A stretch of 64,000 bases of DNA from an uncultured Gammaproteobacteria bacterium (GCA_903866355.1 CAIPNE010000714.1:1-64000), one strand, 5' to 3'. Numbered from the stretch's first letter, positions 8,178 through 16,329 are shown. Notes: a model not told the origin generated them from the sequence alone. A program made the numbers and translations.

Positions 8178-8204
8178 CAACGCTGGTAGAGGGGTGGTTA
8201 TTCC
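8178..8204 (-). promoter_or_regulatory. SigH/SigR-type promoter
   Basis: GGAATA, 16 bases, CGTTG, TTATAGATGGAGG. Leader hairpin GGAGGGG...CCCCTCC at 8149-8169. Confidence 0.76.
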
Positions 8205-8208
8205 GCAA

Positions 8209-8300
8209 GGGACGGGGCGCAGCGCCAGCCTTCTTCAGCGGGGGGGCCGGTCGTGGGCTGGGCTTGGCCTGTTAGGAGTCGGGCCTTAACGCCCCGTCCC
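8209..8300 (-). other. Long-range inverted repeat, possible structured 3' RNA
   Basis: GGGACGGGGCG (8209-8219) is the exact inverse of CGCCCCGTCCC (8290-8300). The arms bracket the last codons of the 50-aa gene and about 50 untranslated GC-rich bases. A related CGCCCCGTCCCT occurs at 7111-7122 after ku. Could be a 3'-end structure; no U-run. Confidence 0.35.
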
Positions 8301-8424
8301 TGTTTAGCTTGGTGGGCTGCTTGCAGCGGCAGGGCAGAAATCCGGACCACGGACTACCCCTCCAGGCGTTGCAGCCTTTCCGGTCGTGCTTGGTTTGGCT
8401 GTGGCCGCACTCGCAATCAGCCAC
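8272..8424 (-). CDS. Zinc-knuckle mini-protein, 50 aa
   Basis: GTG shares its G with the TAG stop of the upstream gene. The sequence has 'CECGHSQTKHDRKGC' and 'PCRCKQPTK', a treble-clef-like arrangement of five cysteines and two histidines. It resembles the C-terminal part of 4762-5118. Probably a structural zinc protein of unknown partner. Confidence 0.62.
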   Translation of the reverse strand: MADCECGHSQTKHDRKGCNAWRGSPWSGFLPCRCKQPTKLNRDGALRPDS

Positions 8425-8819
8425 TAGCTAATCTCCGCACGGATACGCGCCTGTAGCTCCGCTCTGGCGATGTCGTCAAGCACCGACTGGGGCGGCGACT
8501 CAGGCTTGCGCCAACTGATCGACCAGACGCCCTTAACGATGCTCACCGGACGGGTGCGCGGCTCGCGGTCAGGCCGGTCAGGATCAGAAACCGTGACAAG
8601 GTCGAACTTCACGATGTCGCCGCCGGTCACGTCGAGACGCTTGAGGTCGATGCTGAAGTCATCAATGAACTCCTGGTTGGACACAACCAGATCCTCAAGA
8701 CCCGCCCGTGCAGCGCCAAAGGTGGCGAACTCTTTGGTGACAGTCGTGTCGATATCGTCGGCACCCCTAAAGGTGACCGACAAAACGAACGGCGTGAGAA
8801 TGCCTCCGAAGATCAACAT
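8424..8819 (-). CDS. Hypothetical protein, 131 aa
   Basis: ATG with SD GGAGG. Begins with a short hydrophobic strand (MLIFGGILTPFVLSVTF); the rest is acidic and beta-rich and ends in a charged helix (DDIARAELQARIRAEIS). Unrecognised. Own promoter at 8842-8868. Confidence 0.65.
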   Translation of the reverse strand: MLIFGGILTPFVLSVTFRGADDIDTTVTKEFATFGAARAGLEDLVVSNQEFIDDFSIDLKRLDVTGGDIVKFDLVTVSDPDRPDREPRTRPVSIVKGVWSISWRKPESPPQSVLDDIARAELQARIRAEIS

Positions 8820-8841
8820 GGGAACCTCCTTCCATCCTTTA

Positions 8842-8868
8842 CAACCAGGAGAGCGGAGGAATTATTCC
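8842..8868 (-). promoter_or_regulatory. SigH/SigR-type promoter
   Basis: GGGAATA, 16 bases, GGTTG: the -10 has G for the usual C but keeps GTT. TAG of 8869-9285 abuts the -35. Confidence 0.7.
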
Positions 8869-9285
8869 CTAGCCTGCTTCTCCTGCAAGTTCGTCATCGG
8901 CCAGCATCAGCCAGTAATGCCGGTCATCGTGGCTCAGGTTGTGCCACAGAGTGGCGAGGATGTCGGGATGGTCCGCACCGACCCACTCGTTGAACTTCTC
9001 CCGCCCCCGCTGGAGGCGCTTGAGGTAAGCAACGCTTTCGGTATGCTCTGCAATCTTGGCGAGCTTGACTGCACTGCTGACGCTAGGAATGTCAGTCAGG
9101 TAGCGCTTCAGCAGGTCGGCAGCCTCGTTGGGCACCTTCCATAAGCCGACACCGTCTGGAAGGCTGTCGTAGAGGATCTGCGCCGCCGCAGCGTCGTCAT
9201 CAACCTGGCGTAGCCGGGAAAGCAGCTTCTGAAGCCTGCTGCGGACATCAACCAGTCCGACCCGGTCTAGGTGAACCCGAATCAA
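8869..9285 (-). CDS. Hypothetical helical protein, 138 aa
   Basis: TTG start overlapping the previous stop (TTGA) next to AGGAGG; spacing is short, so coupling to the upstream gene probably decides the start. Mostly helical with Leu-rich heptad-like stretches (RSRLQKLLSRLRQ) and an aromatic end (HDDRHYWLMLADDEL). Unrecognised. Confidence 0.6.
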   Translation of the reverse strand: MIRVHLDRVGLVDVRSRLQKLLSRLRQVDDDAAAAQILYDSLPDGVGLWKVPNEAADLLKRYLTDIPSVSSAVKLAKIAEHTESVAYLKRLQRGREKFNEWVGADHPDILATLWHNLSHDDRHYWLMLADDELAGEAG

Positions 9286-9518
9286 GCCTCCTGCCTTTCC
9301 CGACGCACAGCGTCGATCCGCTCTTCAAGTTTGGCTGGATCTAACCAGCGAACGTGCCCGCGTAGGGCCTTGCCGGGAGCTAAGTACCGCTCCACTACTT
9401 CACTGTCGCCCCGCCAGAACAGGCAGGTTTCGTACAGTTCAGGGCCAATCGGGAGCAAGACCGTGGAAACCTTCACCGGGCCGACGCCCTTGACCTGAAC
9501 CGTTTCCTTGTAGTGCAT
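9282..9518 (-). CDS. Hypothetical protein, 78 aa
   Basis: ATG with SD GGGAGG. Beta-rich first half (TVQVKGVGPVKVSTVLLPIG), basic helical end. No motif recognised. First gene after promoter 9559-9585. Confidence 0.62.
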   Translation of the reverse strand: MHYKETVQVKGVGPVKVSTVLLPIGPELYETCLFWRGDSEVVERYLAPGKALRGHVRWLDPAKLEERIDAVRRERQEA

Positions 9519-9558
9519 GGGGCCTCCCTTCCTGGGGGGACTCTCCCTCCCTCTAGTA

Positions 9559-9585
9559 CAGCGCTAGGGGAGGGCAAATAATTCC
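9559..9585 (-). promoter_or_regulatory. SigH/SigR-type promoter, degenerate
   Basis: GGAATT, 16 bases, CGCTG: the -35 is kept but the -10 reads GCT, not GTT. Position, spacing and the downstream GAGGG leader match the other copies. The TAG stop of 9564-9794 lies in the spacer. Confidence 0.5.
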
Positions 9586-9794
9586 TCAAGAGCGTCGAGA
9601 TATCGGGTCCAACCGGGGTTTTCCGGCATGGGGCTGCCCACACCAACCCAGGCTTCGTACTCCGGAGTCCACTTCCAGGGACGCTCAAAATACTCGTTTT
9701 CGTCGGGCGGCATTGCCGAAGCGGACCTCAGAATCTCCGCAAATCCGTAAACGCGGCCAATGACATGCCGCTCTTCGGGGGCGATGAAGCTCAT
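9564..9794 (-). CDS. Hypothetical acidic protein, 76 aa
   Basis: ATG overlaps the previous stop (ATGA). Rich in Trp, Tyr and Glu (YFERPWKWTPEYEAWVG). Unrecognised. Confidence 0.58.
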   Translation of the reverse strand: MSFIAPEERHVIGRVYGFAEILRSASAMPPDENEYFERPWKWTPEYEAWVGVGSPMPENPGWTRYLDALEELFALP

Positions 9795-10081
9795 TCACAA
9801 TCTCTTCCGTAAGGGCCGTAGCCGTCATCATCATCATATTGGTAGAAGTCGTCACCGTCCGGTTCCGGACGCTCCAGCAGCTTGCTGATGCCCGAAGGCA
9901 CCGCACCTGAGCCACGGCACCCGCAGAGCCACCGTGCAGCCATTTGAGGGCTAGCGCAGCAGGCATTTGCCTCATATTCGGCCCACCACTCGTCGTAGGT
10001 CAGCAGGTCGCTTTCGGCAAGGACGTAGCCGTCCTCGTAGCGAGGATCAAAGTCGGACTCGTAGATCGCTTCGGGGTCCAT
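9791..10081 (-). CDS. Acidic Tyr/Asp-rich protein, 96 aa
   Basis: ATG at 10081 with SD AGGAGGGG. Very acidic (YEDGYVLAESD, DDFYQYDDDDGYG) with a Cys pair region 'ACCASP...CGCRGSG'. Possible DNA mimic by charge, but there is no direct evidence. Own promoter at 10102-10128. Confidence 0.62.
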   Translation of the reverse strand: MDPEAIYESDFDPRYEDGYVLAESDLLTYDEWWAEYEANACCASPQMAARWLCGCRGSGAVPSGISKLLERPEPDGDDFYQYDDDDGYGPYGRDCE

Positions 10082-10101
10082 ACCCCTCCTTCCATCTACT
10101 G

Positions 10102-10128
10102 CAACGTAACTCAAGGCTCCGACATTCC
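10102..10128 (-). promoter_or_regulatory. SigH/SigR-type promoter
   Basis: GGAATG, 16 bases, CGTTG, then CAGTAGATGGAAGG. TAG of the next upstream gene overlaps the -35 (TAGGAATG). Confidence 0.68.
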
Positions 10129-10550
10129 TACGCGGCACTGGCAACTGCCCTGCCGCCCTCTGCCAGAAGCAGCACTTCGGTGCCGTGGATCGGCTCCCCG
10201 CTGGCACGGACAACGAAGTGACCAGCTTTGTAGGGGTTGTAGCTCAGCGGTCGAACCGGAAACTGGATCTTCAGGTGGCAGTCCGGTGCTGACAGCAGCT
10301 TGCCGACCGCGTAGGCGTGGACGTTCTTTTTCTTCTCGCGGATTACCCGCTGCCGTCCGGACTCCAGCACGGTGAACTTGGCACTGAGCAGGCCCAGCCG
10401 GGGGCAGTGCCCCAGGACAAGACCTTTGTCGGGGCCGTCACAGGCGACTAAGGACCACACTTCCTTGTGCAGGTTCCAGTACGCCTTGACTCGCTGATAA
10501 GGCTTAGCCCTGCGCCCTCTGAAGGACACGAAGCCGGGGATGTTGACCAA
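10128..10550 (-). CDS. Hypothetical protein, 140 aa
   Basis: The start is TTG at 10550, six bases after AAGGAG; no ATG or GTG fits. Predicted beta-rich with many aromatic and basic residues (YQRVKAYWNLHKEVWSLVACDG) and a C-terminal strand-rich part. Likely a small globular protein, not recognised. Follows the previous stop by 11 bases. Confidence 0.6.
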   Translation of the reverse strand: MVNIPGFVSFRGRRAKPYQRVKAYWNLHKEVWSLVACDGPDKGLVLGHCPRLGLLSAKFTVLESGRQRVIREKKKNVHAYAVGKLLSAPDCHLKIQFPVRPLSYNPYKAGHFVVRASGEPIHGTEVLLLAEGGRAVASAA

Positions 10551-10561
10551 GATTTTCTCCT

Positions 10562-10744
10562 TTAGTCTGGTAGGGGCGTGTATTGGGCGTGGAGGTCGCA
10601 ATGGGAGAAGCCGTCCTTGCGGCCAAGGATCAGAAACTCAGCGCCGCAGTTGGAGCAGCCCAGCCGCTCCCGCTTAGAGCAGAGAGGGCTGTGGGGCTTG
10701 GGTTCGTCGGCCAGGTGGTAGCACTCGCGGCAGGCAGCAGCCAT
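10562..10744 (-). CDS. Zn-ribbon protein, 60 aa
   Basis: ATG at 10744. Cysteines at 'CRECYH', 'CSKRERLGCSNCG' and 'HCDLH' form two candidate zinc knuckles. A GGAATA occurs just before its start but has no matching -10, so it is not counted as a promoter. Confidence 0.62.
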   Translation of the reverse strand: MAAACRECYHLADEPKPHSPLCSKRERLGCSNCGAEFLILGRKDGFSHCDLHAQYTPLPD

Positions 10745-10748
10745 TTTA

Positions 10749-10898
10749 TTATTCCTCTTCTCCGTCGTAGGCGGCGTAGAACCATTCGATGTAGTCGGCG
10801 GCAGTGCCGGATTCTGTGGCGATCTTGTGGGCCAGACCACGCTCGTACTCAGCGATGTCGGCGTAAAGCTCTTTGGCGCTCAGGTAGTAGTAGCTCAT
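10749..10898 (-). CDS. Small acidic Tyr-rich protein, 49 aa
   Basis: ATG at 10898 with SD GAGGA, overlapping nothing but only four bases after the previous stop. Sequence is helical and acidic (SAKELYADIAEYERG, AAYDGEEE). Unknown. Confidence 0.58.
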   Translation of the reverse strand: MSYYYLSAKELYADIAEYERGLAHKIATESGTAADYIEWFYAAYDGEEE

Positions 10899-10902
10899 GT
10901 CC

Positions 10903-11328
10903 TCACATATCCATCGGGTAGTGACCGGGGCCAGCGCAAGAAGCAAGATCCAGGCCGTGTTCACATTGCGGGTAGAGGGCTTCGATCAGCCGACCGAAAG
11001 CCCGGTCGATGGGGAGTTCTCGTACTTCTTCAGCGTCTTTGCGGGCTAGGAAGGCTAGAGCGTGATCTTCGGCGTCGGGGCCGTAGAAGCGGACGATACC
11101 CAGTCCGTAGGCGTCCAGCGCAATGGCAGCGCCCTTCAGTTTGGGGGCGGGCGGTTCGGGCGGGGCCGGGATACCGGCTTCCCCTTCGTATTCGCAAGCA
11201 CCGCACAGCACGCCCAGGATGCAGAGGCTATAAACGCCGCTAGAGCCTTCCTTGAGGCGGTGACAATCCGTGCAACGCCAACCGTCGCAGCAGAACCAGC
11301 CCAGATCAACCTTGGCAAAGCGGGACAT
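10903..11328 (-). CDS. Zn-ribbon hypothetical protein, 141 aa
   Basis: ATG at 11328 with SD AAGGAG. The N-terminal part 'CCDGWRCTDCHRL' then 'CILGVLCGACEYEG' suggests a bound zinc; the central part is Pro-rich, followed by an alpha/beta region. Its leader from promoter 11416-11442 is about 85 bases, longer than usual. Confidence 0.64.
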   Translation of the reverse strand: MSRFAKVDLGWFCCDGWRCTDCHRLKEGSSGVYSLCILGVLCGACEYEGEAGIPAPPEPPAPKLKGAAIALDAYGLGIVRFYGPDAEDHALAFLARKDAEEVRELPIDRAFGRLIEALYPQCEHGLDLASCAGPGHYPMDM

Positions 11329-11415
11329 AATTCTCCTTCCAGGGGGGAATCGCGGGCTTGTGGCCCATAGTGCGACCGGGGAGGCGGGGGATCTTCCCAG
11401 CCCCTCCATCTATAA

Positions 11416-11442
11416 CAACGATGAAGGGGTGGGCGTTATTCC
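11416..11442 (-). promoter_or_regulatory. SigH/SigR-type promoter
   Basis: GGGAATA, 16 bases, CGTTG, TTATAGATGGAGGGG. The TAA stop of the phosphatase gene is inside GGAATAA. Confidence 0.77.
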
Positions 11443-11879
11443 CAGCCTGGGATCACTTCGGTCGGGATTCCGATTTCTTCCCACAGCGCGATCACATTCG
11501 GGTTGTCGTCGCACGCAGCACGAATGTCGTAGTTGCGAGCAAGGTAGCGGTGGATGTCCCTCTTCACCTGGACATCGGGCCGGAAATCGCCGTCCTGCCG
11601 ATGGAGCGGGCCGTCGAATGGCACCGGCACATGCTGGTCGAGCCACGCCTGGGTCACGTCGAGCCATTGCTGGCGGCGGGCCGTGACGATCACGATGACG
11701 TGGCCTGCGTCGTGGTGGCGCTTAACGAAGTCGATAGCCTGCTGGTTAGGCGGGACATCAGCAGAAGCAGCGTGGAAGGCGTCGAAGTCCTTCGGCTTCT
11801 GCGCGACGTGGTGCCGGATACCGCGCACGTCGGCAAGCGTGCCGTCTACGTCAACGATAACTGCCTTCGGCCTGGTCAT
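11436..11879 (-). CDS. HAD-family polynucleotide 3'-phosphatase-like protein
   Basis: 147 aa with the HAD signature 'VIVDVDGTLAD' (motif I DxDGT) near residue 8, 'VIVTARRQQW' (motif II Thr) near 66, a Lys in 'QVKRDIHRYL' and 'AACDDNPNVI' (motif IV Asp-Asp). This order and the 'KDFDAFHAASADVPPN' insert match the 3'-phosphatase half of phage and bacterial PNKP. It would convert 3'-phosphate ends to ligatable 3'-OH. No kinase half is present. With Ku and ligase encoded in the same array, end repair is a natural role. Confidence 0.78.
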   Translation of the reverse strand: MTRPKAVIVDVDGTLADVRGIRHHVAQKPKDFDAFHAASADVPPNQQAIDFVKRHHDAGHVIVIVTARRQQWLDVTQAWLDQHVPVPFDGPLHRQDGDFRPDVQVKRDIHRYLARNYDIRAACDDNPNVIALWEEIGIPTEVIPGWE

Positions 11880-11902
11880 TAGGCACCTCCCTCCATCTAC
11901 TA

Positions 11903-11929
11903 CAACGCTGGAGGGGGACTAGCTATTCC
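11903..11929 (-). promoter_or_regulatory. SigH/SigR-type promoter of the phosphatase gene
   Basis: GGAATA, 16 bases, CGTTG, TAGTAGATGGAGGG. The stop of the giant gene upstream is the TAG inside GGAATAG. Confidence 0.76.
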
Positions 11930-14900
11930 TCAGACGCAAACCGTCGCCATTCCTTCGGGTTGTGCCCCATTGACTGGGACCAGGCGTGACCGTCGTCGGT
12001 CATATGGTCGGAGAACTCCAGGTCAGGGTTGGCATTCTTTTTAGCCCAGTTGAACATATCGCGGCCAATGCCTCGCCGCCGATATTCCGGAGCAACATGA
12101 ATCCACTTGATCTGGTTGACCTTATCCTTCGGGCCGGGTGGGGGATCACCGTCAGGGTGGTGCCACTGCAACTCCCCAATCAGCGTGCCACCCCACGGGC
12201 TGTCCGGATCTTCTTCGGTCGCATACACCACTGGCTGGCCGCGTCCGTACCCAGTGCGGTCCTCGTAGAACGTGATCTTTTTGGCTGTCTTGATGGGGGC
12301 GTAGTCCAGCGACTCCGCAAACTTCAGGACGGCAGCGGCCTTGGCGAGAGCGTCATCGCGGGCTTCGTCCCACAACACTTCCACGTCGCCCCGGTAATTG
12401 CGCCGGGTTGGGATCTTGCGGACGATGGTGGCAGCGGGTGAGACGTGACCGGCTTGACCGCTACCGTTCCACGGCCACGGCCCTTCGACTTCCGGCTTCA
12501 CTTCATAGACATGAGCGTTCGGCATGGCAAGCTGCATCAGCCTCATCCACTCAAGCATTTTGGGTTTGCGCTCAAACCACACCCAGTTCCGTCGAACCGC
12601 AGGAAGGTGGCTGTGAGGCTTTTCGTCATCGTAATAAAAGGGAGAATCCCCACCCTTAGGGATCAGCCTCGTCCCAGCTTCTAAGTCGTGCGGACTGATG
12701 TGGTACCACTTGCCGCGTGTCGTCGGCAGCTTCTTTACCTGATCGGAAGGGACGTAGTCATCTTCCCAGATCGCATCCGGATCGTAAGCATCGACCAGCG
12801 GCATGGCGACACGGAGAGCAGCCGCAGCCTTGGCTAAGGTGTCGTCCTCGTCGTCCTCCCACATCCACGGGGAAATCACGCCCTGGTTGAACTGATCTTG
12901 GAAGCTGTCGTCTACCAGACTGGGGTACAGCGCCGCACGGTCGTCGTACTCAATCGTCGGCTTGCTGTCCCAGCTAGGGGCGAAGTCAATCTGGGTAACC
13001 GGAGACTGGCCGTATTGCGACATTTCCTTCGGCTCTACCATGTCCACGATCCGGCTTTGCGGATACTTCGTGAACACATGCTGGACGCCGTCCATAAACC
13101 CGCGAGGTAGCTTCCCGGTCGGCCACGGCCCGTCACCTATGTCCTTAGGGCGCTTGGCGCGGGGCCGGAATGTCGTCAAGTTGGTGGGCCGGTCAGCCCT
13201 CACGGAGTGATCGACCACATGCTGGTGCAATGCCCGCATAGCCGATGTCGATGCTTCAGGGTTAATCTCGTGCTCAACGAACGCCGACGCTATGGCCTCT
13301 TTGGCGTTGAAGTTATAGCCGCCGGTTGGCCGACCGTACATATCTGTGCGCTGCTCCCAAGCACGCCCAGGAAGATTCTCGCGCATCCAGTCCCGGTATC
13401 GGCCCCAGTGTCCTCCCGGCTCGTCCGGTACCTTGTCGCCCGTTTCTGCTTCATACACCGGGATCAGTGCCTGGTCTAGGGTGTCGGACGCTTTGAACCC
13501 GCCGACCGCGTCCATGACGTGGCCCATTTCGTGAACGGCCCCGAAGAAGTTGGGATCGACCTTCCACTTCGCCAGGATGGTGTTGGCTTCGCGGACGGCG
13601 GCGGCACGCTGAAGCTCGCGGTTCTGCTCGTAGCCGACCCACTTGTCGCCCAAATCCGTACGGCGCTGTGAATGGTGCAGATCCGGCGCGACATTCTTTT
13701 TTGCCCAATCAAACATCAGGGTGGCGACGTTGTGGCGGCGGTAGTTCGGATGGACGAAGATGAAGCTAACCTCACCGGGCTTGCGCGGTGTAACCAGGCT
13801 CCATGGGTTTTCTTTATCCAGCCATTCGATATGGCCGATACGCTCGTCGCCAACATAAGCATGAACCCGACTGACGCCTTTGTTGGCCGGATGAGGCTTG
13901 GCCTCTTTTGGCTCTACTTCAAACCGCAGGCCCTTGGGGGCCGGGGCGGGCATGGCGGTGCGGGAGGCGTAAAGGCGACGATTTTCTTCGTGCATCCGGT
14001 CGATAAAGGCGTCCATCAGTTCTTGCTGATCTTCGGGCGTCATCTTGCGGATGATGCGGGCGCGGGGGGAAGTGTAGCCGTGAGTGCGACCGTCACCATT
14101 CCACGGCCATGGCCCCTCGTCCAGCGGCTCTACTTCGTAAGTATGTTCACCCCACCCACCGGAGGGGTCAAGCTCCATCCACACCCACTTAGTTCGCTCT
14201 TTCCAGCCGGGACGCCTCTCGTAATCGTCGGCGAACTTCGACTCCCCTTGGTTGGGGAGCAGGATAGTGCCGTCCGGTAGGTCGTGATCCGACGAATGGT
14301 AAAACGGCCCGACTACGGGCAGGCTGGTCTTGCGGTTTTTCCAGTTGCCGTCGTAGGCATCTTCGGCGGGCATCGCCAGCACCTGCTGGGCCATGCGGAT
14401 CGCAACCTTGGCTTCGGCTACAGGGTCGGGCTGCTCTACTTCCTGGCCGTTGACCCAAACGCGGATCTTCTTTTTCTCTTGTTCCCGGCGCTTGCGTTCC
14501 TCGTTCCTGCGCTCCATGTTCCAGCGCTTCTGGGCAATGTCCTGAAGTCTGTCCCAGTTCAAGCGCCGATCCAGCGTGTTAGCCCGACCAGGGTGCGTCT
14601 GGCTGTGCAGGAGAAGCATCGCTGCCGTTATCTCTTTGGGGTCGTAGCCGTATTTGTTCACGGCCCGTGGCCCAGTCTCATAGGTATTCTTTTTCCGGTG
14701 GAGGGCGGGGCGAGCATCTTCCCACCCCATTTCCAGGCCACGGTGAGAAGCCGGGTACTTCTCCTTGAGAAAGCTCTCCACATTCGGCCAGTGTCCGATA
14801 GGTCCACGCGGCTTTCCCCACCACCGCGTCGATGTGGACACATCGTGCGGGTTCTCTACGCCGTTGGTATTCGCCCAGTCATCGAACTCCTGGCCCAGTC

Positions 14901-15756
14901 TGCCGACCAGATCTTCAAGGTAGCTGGCTACCTTGCGCGGCCTGGGAGCTTTCGGGCCGACATGGCGCAGCATCAGTTCGTAATAGCGCCGCCGGTCGTC
15001 GGCATTGCGCCACGGGCGACGGTTGTACCGATTGTGCAAACCCAGGAAGGCTTGAGTGATAGCGTTGCCGGTGCCTATGTAGCCGTGGGCCTCAAGCCAC
15101 TCAGGCGTGGGCTGGACCTTGTAGTTCGGGTCATGGATATTGGGATTGCGGTCAAGGTCGTCGGCTCGCACCGTTTTCTCCAGCAGCGGACCAGCTTGCT
15201 CCCCACCGAATACCGACCCGGTGGCGGCTTCGGGATACCGCTCATTAAGAAAGTCCTCCACATTCAGCCAGTGCGTAACGGGCTGGTCGGGGCGGTCTTC
15301 CCACTTAGTGCCAGAGGTTTCCGGTTTGCGGGTGCGGGAGGCTTCGCTCGTCGGCCACCAGTCCATGAACTCTCTGTAGAGGGCATTCTCCAAGCGCTCA
15401 GCCCACGGCTCCAGCCTGTCCTTCACAACAGGCTTGACCACCTTCCCGCTGCCGTCGCATTTGTAGCAAGGGGTCTTGCTGTCGAAATATCCCCCGTCCA
15501 TGCCCCGGCCCCGACAGTCGAGGCAGGTCGTCAAGATAGGGCGGCGGTTACGCCGACCGCGCTCTTGCAAAAACTCGCTGAGAATGTCCCTGGCAGGTTG
15601 TGACGGCGGGGCCGTCGTGGCTGCGGGAGCCGGTGGTGAAGTGGGAGCTTCGACTTCCTTCTGAAGCTGGTACAGATCCTGAAGCTCCAGGTCTTTGTCG
15701 AGTAGATCCTGTGCGGCTTTGAGGACGCTGGAGGCAGCTTCCAGTTCGCGCTTCAC
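11923..15756 (-). CDS. Giant polyvalent-type protein: repeats + 2 ART + 2 GNAT + HExxH
   Basis: 1277 aa from a GTG that overlaps the stop of the ART gene (GTGA). Visible parts in order: helical N-terminus; DnaJ-like zinc knuckles (C78/C81, C97/C100); two copies of a repeat shared with the 1061-aa protein (about 120-260 and 285-420, core 'HWPNVESFLKEKYPASHRG...YGYDPKE...LLLHSQTHPGR'); an Arr-like ADP-ribosyltransferase domain (485-570); a GNAT domain (630-710, 'FVHPNYRRHNVATLMF'); an HEMGH zincin core at 742-746 with a candidate third ligand near 820-830; a second ART (1016-1115, 'WYHISPHDLEAGTRLIP'); and a C-terminal GNAT (1165-1275, 'VAPEYRRRGIGRDMF'). This resembles phage 'polyvalent proteins' thought to be delivered into the host early. 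Enzyme activity is inferred from motifs. Confidence 0.85.
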   Translation of the reverse strand: MKRELEAASSVLKAAQDLLDKDLELQDLYQLQKEVEAPTSPPAPAATTAPPSQPARDILSEFLQERGRRNRRPILTTCLDCRGRGMDGGYFDSKTPCYKCDGSGKVVKPVVKDRLEPWAERLENALYREFMDWWPTSEASRTRKPETSGTKWEDRPDQPVTHWLNVEDFLNERYPEAATGSVFGGEQAGPLLEKTVRADDLDRNPNIHDPNYKVQPTPEWLEAHGYIGTGNAITQAFLGLHNRYNRRPWRNADDRRRYYELMLRHVGPKAPRPRKVASYLEDLVGRLGQEFDDWANTNGVENPHDVSTSTRWWGKPRGPIGHWPNVESFLKEKYPASHRGLEMGWEDARPALHRKKNTYETGPRAVNKYGYDPKEITAAMLLLHSQTHPGRANTLDRRLNWDRLQDIAQKRWNMERRNEERKRREQEKKKIRVWVNGQEVEQPDPVAEAKVAIRMAQQVLAMPAEDAYDGNWKNRKTSLPVVGPFYHSSDHDLPDGTILLPNQGESKFADDYERRPGWKERTKWVWMELDPSGGWGEHTYEVEPLDEGPWPWNGDGRTHGYTSPRARIIRKMTPEDQQELMDAFIDRMHEENRRLYASRTAMPAPAPKGLRFEVEPKEAKPHPANKGVSRVHAYVGDERIGHIEWLDKENPWSLVTPRKPGEVSFIFVHPNYRRHNVATLMFDWAKKNVAPDLHHSQRRTDLGDKWVGYEQNRELQRAAAVREANTILAKWKVDPNFFGAVHEMGHVMDAVGGFKASDTLDQALIPVYEAETGDKVPDEPGGHWGRYRDWMRENLPGRAWEQRTDMYGRPTGGYNFNAKEAIASAFVEHEINPEASTSAMRALHQHVVDHSVRADRPTNLTTFRPRAKRPKDIGDGPWPTGKLPRGFMDGVQHVFTKYPQSRIVDMVEPKEMSQYGQSPVTQIDFAPSWDSKPTIEYDDRAALYPSLVDDSFQDQFNQGVISPWMWEDDEDDTLAKAAAALRVAMPLVDAYDPDAIWEDDYVPSDQVKKLPTTRGKWYHISPHDLEAGTRLIPKGGDSPFYYDDEKPHSHLPAVRRNWVWFERKPKMLEWMRLMQLAMPNAHVYEVKPEVEGPWPWNGSGQAGHVSPAATIVRKIPTRRNYRGDVEVLWDEARDDALAKAAAVLKFAESLDYAPIKTAKKITFYEDRTGYGRGQPVVYATEEDPDSPWGGTLIGELQWHHPDGDPPPGPKDKVNQIKWIHVAPEYRRRGIGRDMFNWAKKNANPDLEFSDHMTDDGHAWSQSMGHNPKEWRRFASEE

Positions 15757-16316
15757 TCCACCACCCGCCTGCGGATCTTGCCTCCCCCGGCCACCCAGCC
15801 GTCCACGCCAGTGCCATTCCATGGCCGTGGGTCATCGTCGGGATCGACCTCGTAGATGTGCGGGGCACCCAGCGCCGCCGACCAGAAGTGGGCGTCCTCC
15901 AGATCCGGCGTCAGCCAGACGTGGGTATTGCGGCCACCGCCCATATCGGCCAGGGTGCCGGTATCGTCCCCAAAGCCCTGGTCATAGAAGTCTTGGGAGG
16001 TCGCATTGCCGTCAGGCCCGCCGGGGATGAGTGCGGTGCCGTCCTCCAGTTCGTGCGGGGAGACGTGGTACCACTTCCGGTTCCCTCTGCCGCCGTACCA
16101 GTCGTCGGGGGCGCTGTCCTCAAAGGCATACGGGTCGGCAAAAAGCGCATCTAGATGCTCCCTGGTCATCGGCTTGACCCTCTGGGGTTCACCCAGAGTG
16201 ACCTTCATCTTCCCGTTATTTCGCCGAATGTACTCTTCAAACGCGGCGGCGTCCTCTTCGGATAGCTCCAGGGCAAGACGGTACGCAAAAGTATCACGCT
16301 GCCGCTGGATCTTCAC
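15753..16316 (-). CDS. Arr-like ADP-ribosyltransferase domain protein
   Basis: 187 aa, GTG start eight bases after AGGAGG. Residues from about 80 on read 'KWYHVSPHELEDGTALIPGG', 'HVWLTPDLEDAHFWSAALG', 'HIYEVDPDDDPRPWNG', 'GGKIRRRVVE'. This is the layout of Arr, the rifamycin ADP-ribosyltransferase: an early His in the first strand, a Tyr/Trp strand with an aromatic helix, then Ile-Tyr-x-Val-x-Pro and a final basic strand. Arr is about 140 aa, so the N-terminal 75 residues are extra. The substrate may be a protein or drug; unknown. The first ten residues match those of the small lipoprotein at 22703-22849. Confidence 0.72.
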   Translation of the reverse strand: MKIQRQRDTFAYRLALELSEEDAAAFEEYIRRNNGKMKVTLGEPQRVKPMTREHLDALFADPYAFEDSAPDDWYGGRGNRKWYHVSPHELEDGTALIPGGPDGNATSQDFYDQGFGDDTGTLADMGGGRNTHVWLTPDLEDAHFWSAALGAPHIYEVDPDDDPRPWNGTGVDGWVAGGGKIRRRVVE

Positions 16317-16329
16317 CGGGCCACCTCCT

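Noticed and set aside
10738..10752. GGAATA before the 60-aa Zn-ribbon gene, and others at 52262, 57476 and 40978
   Set aside because: All lie without a GTT at the right distance and, in two cases, inside or overlapping coding sequence.
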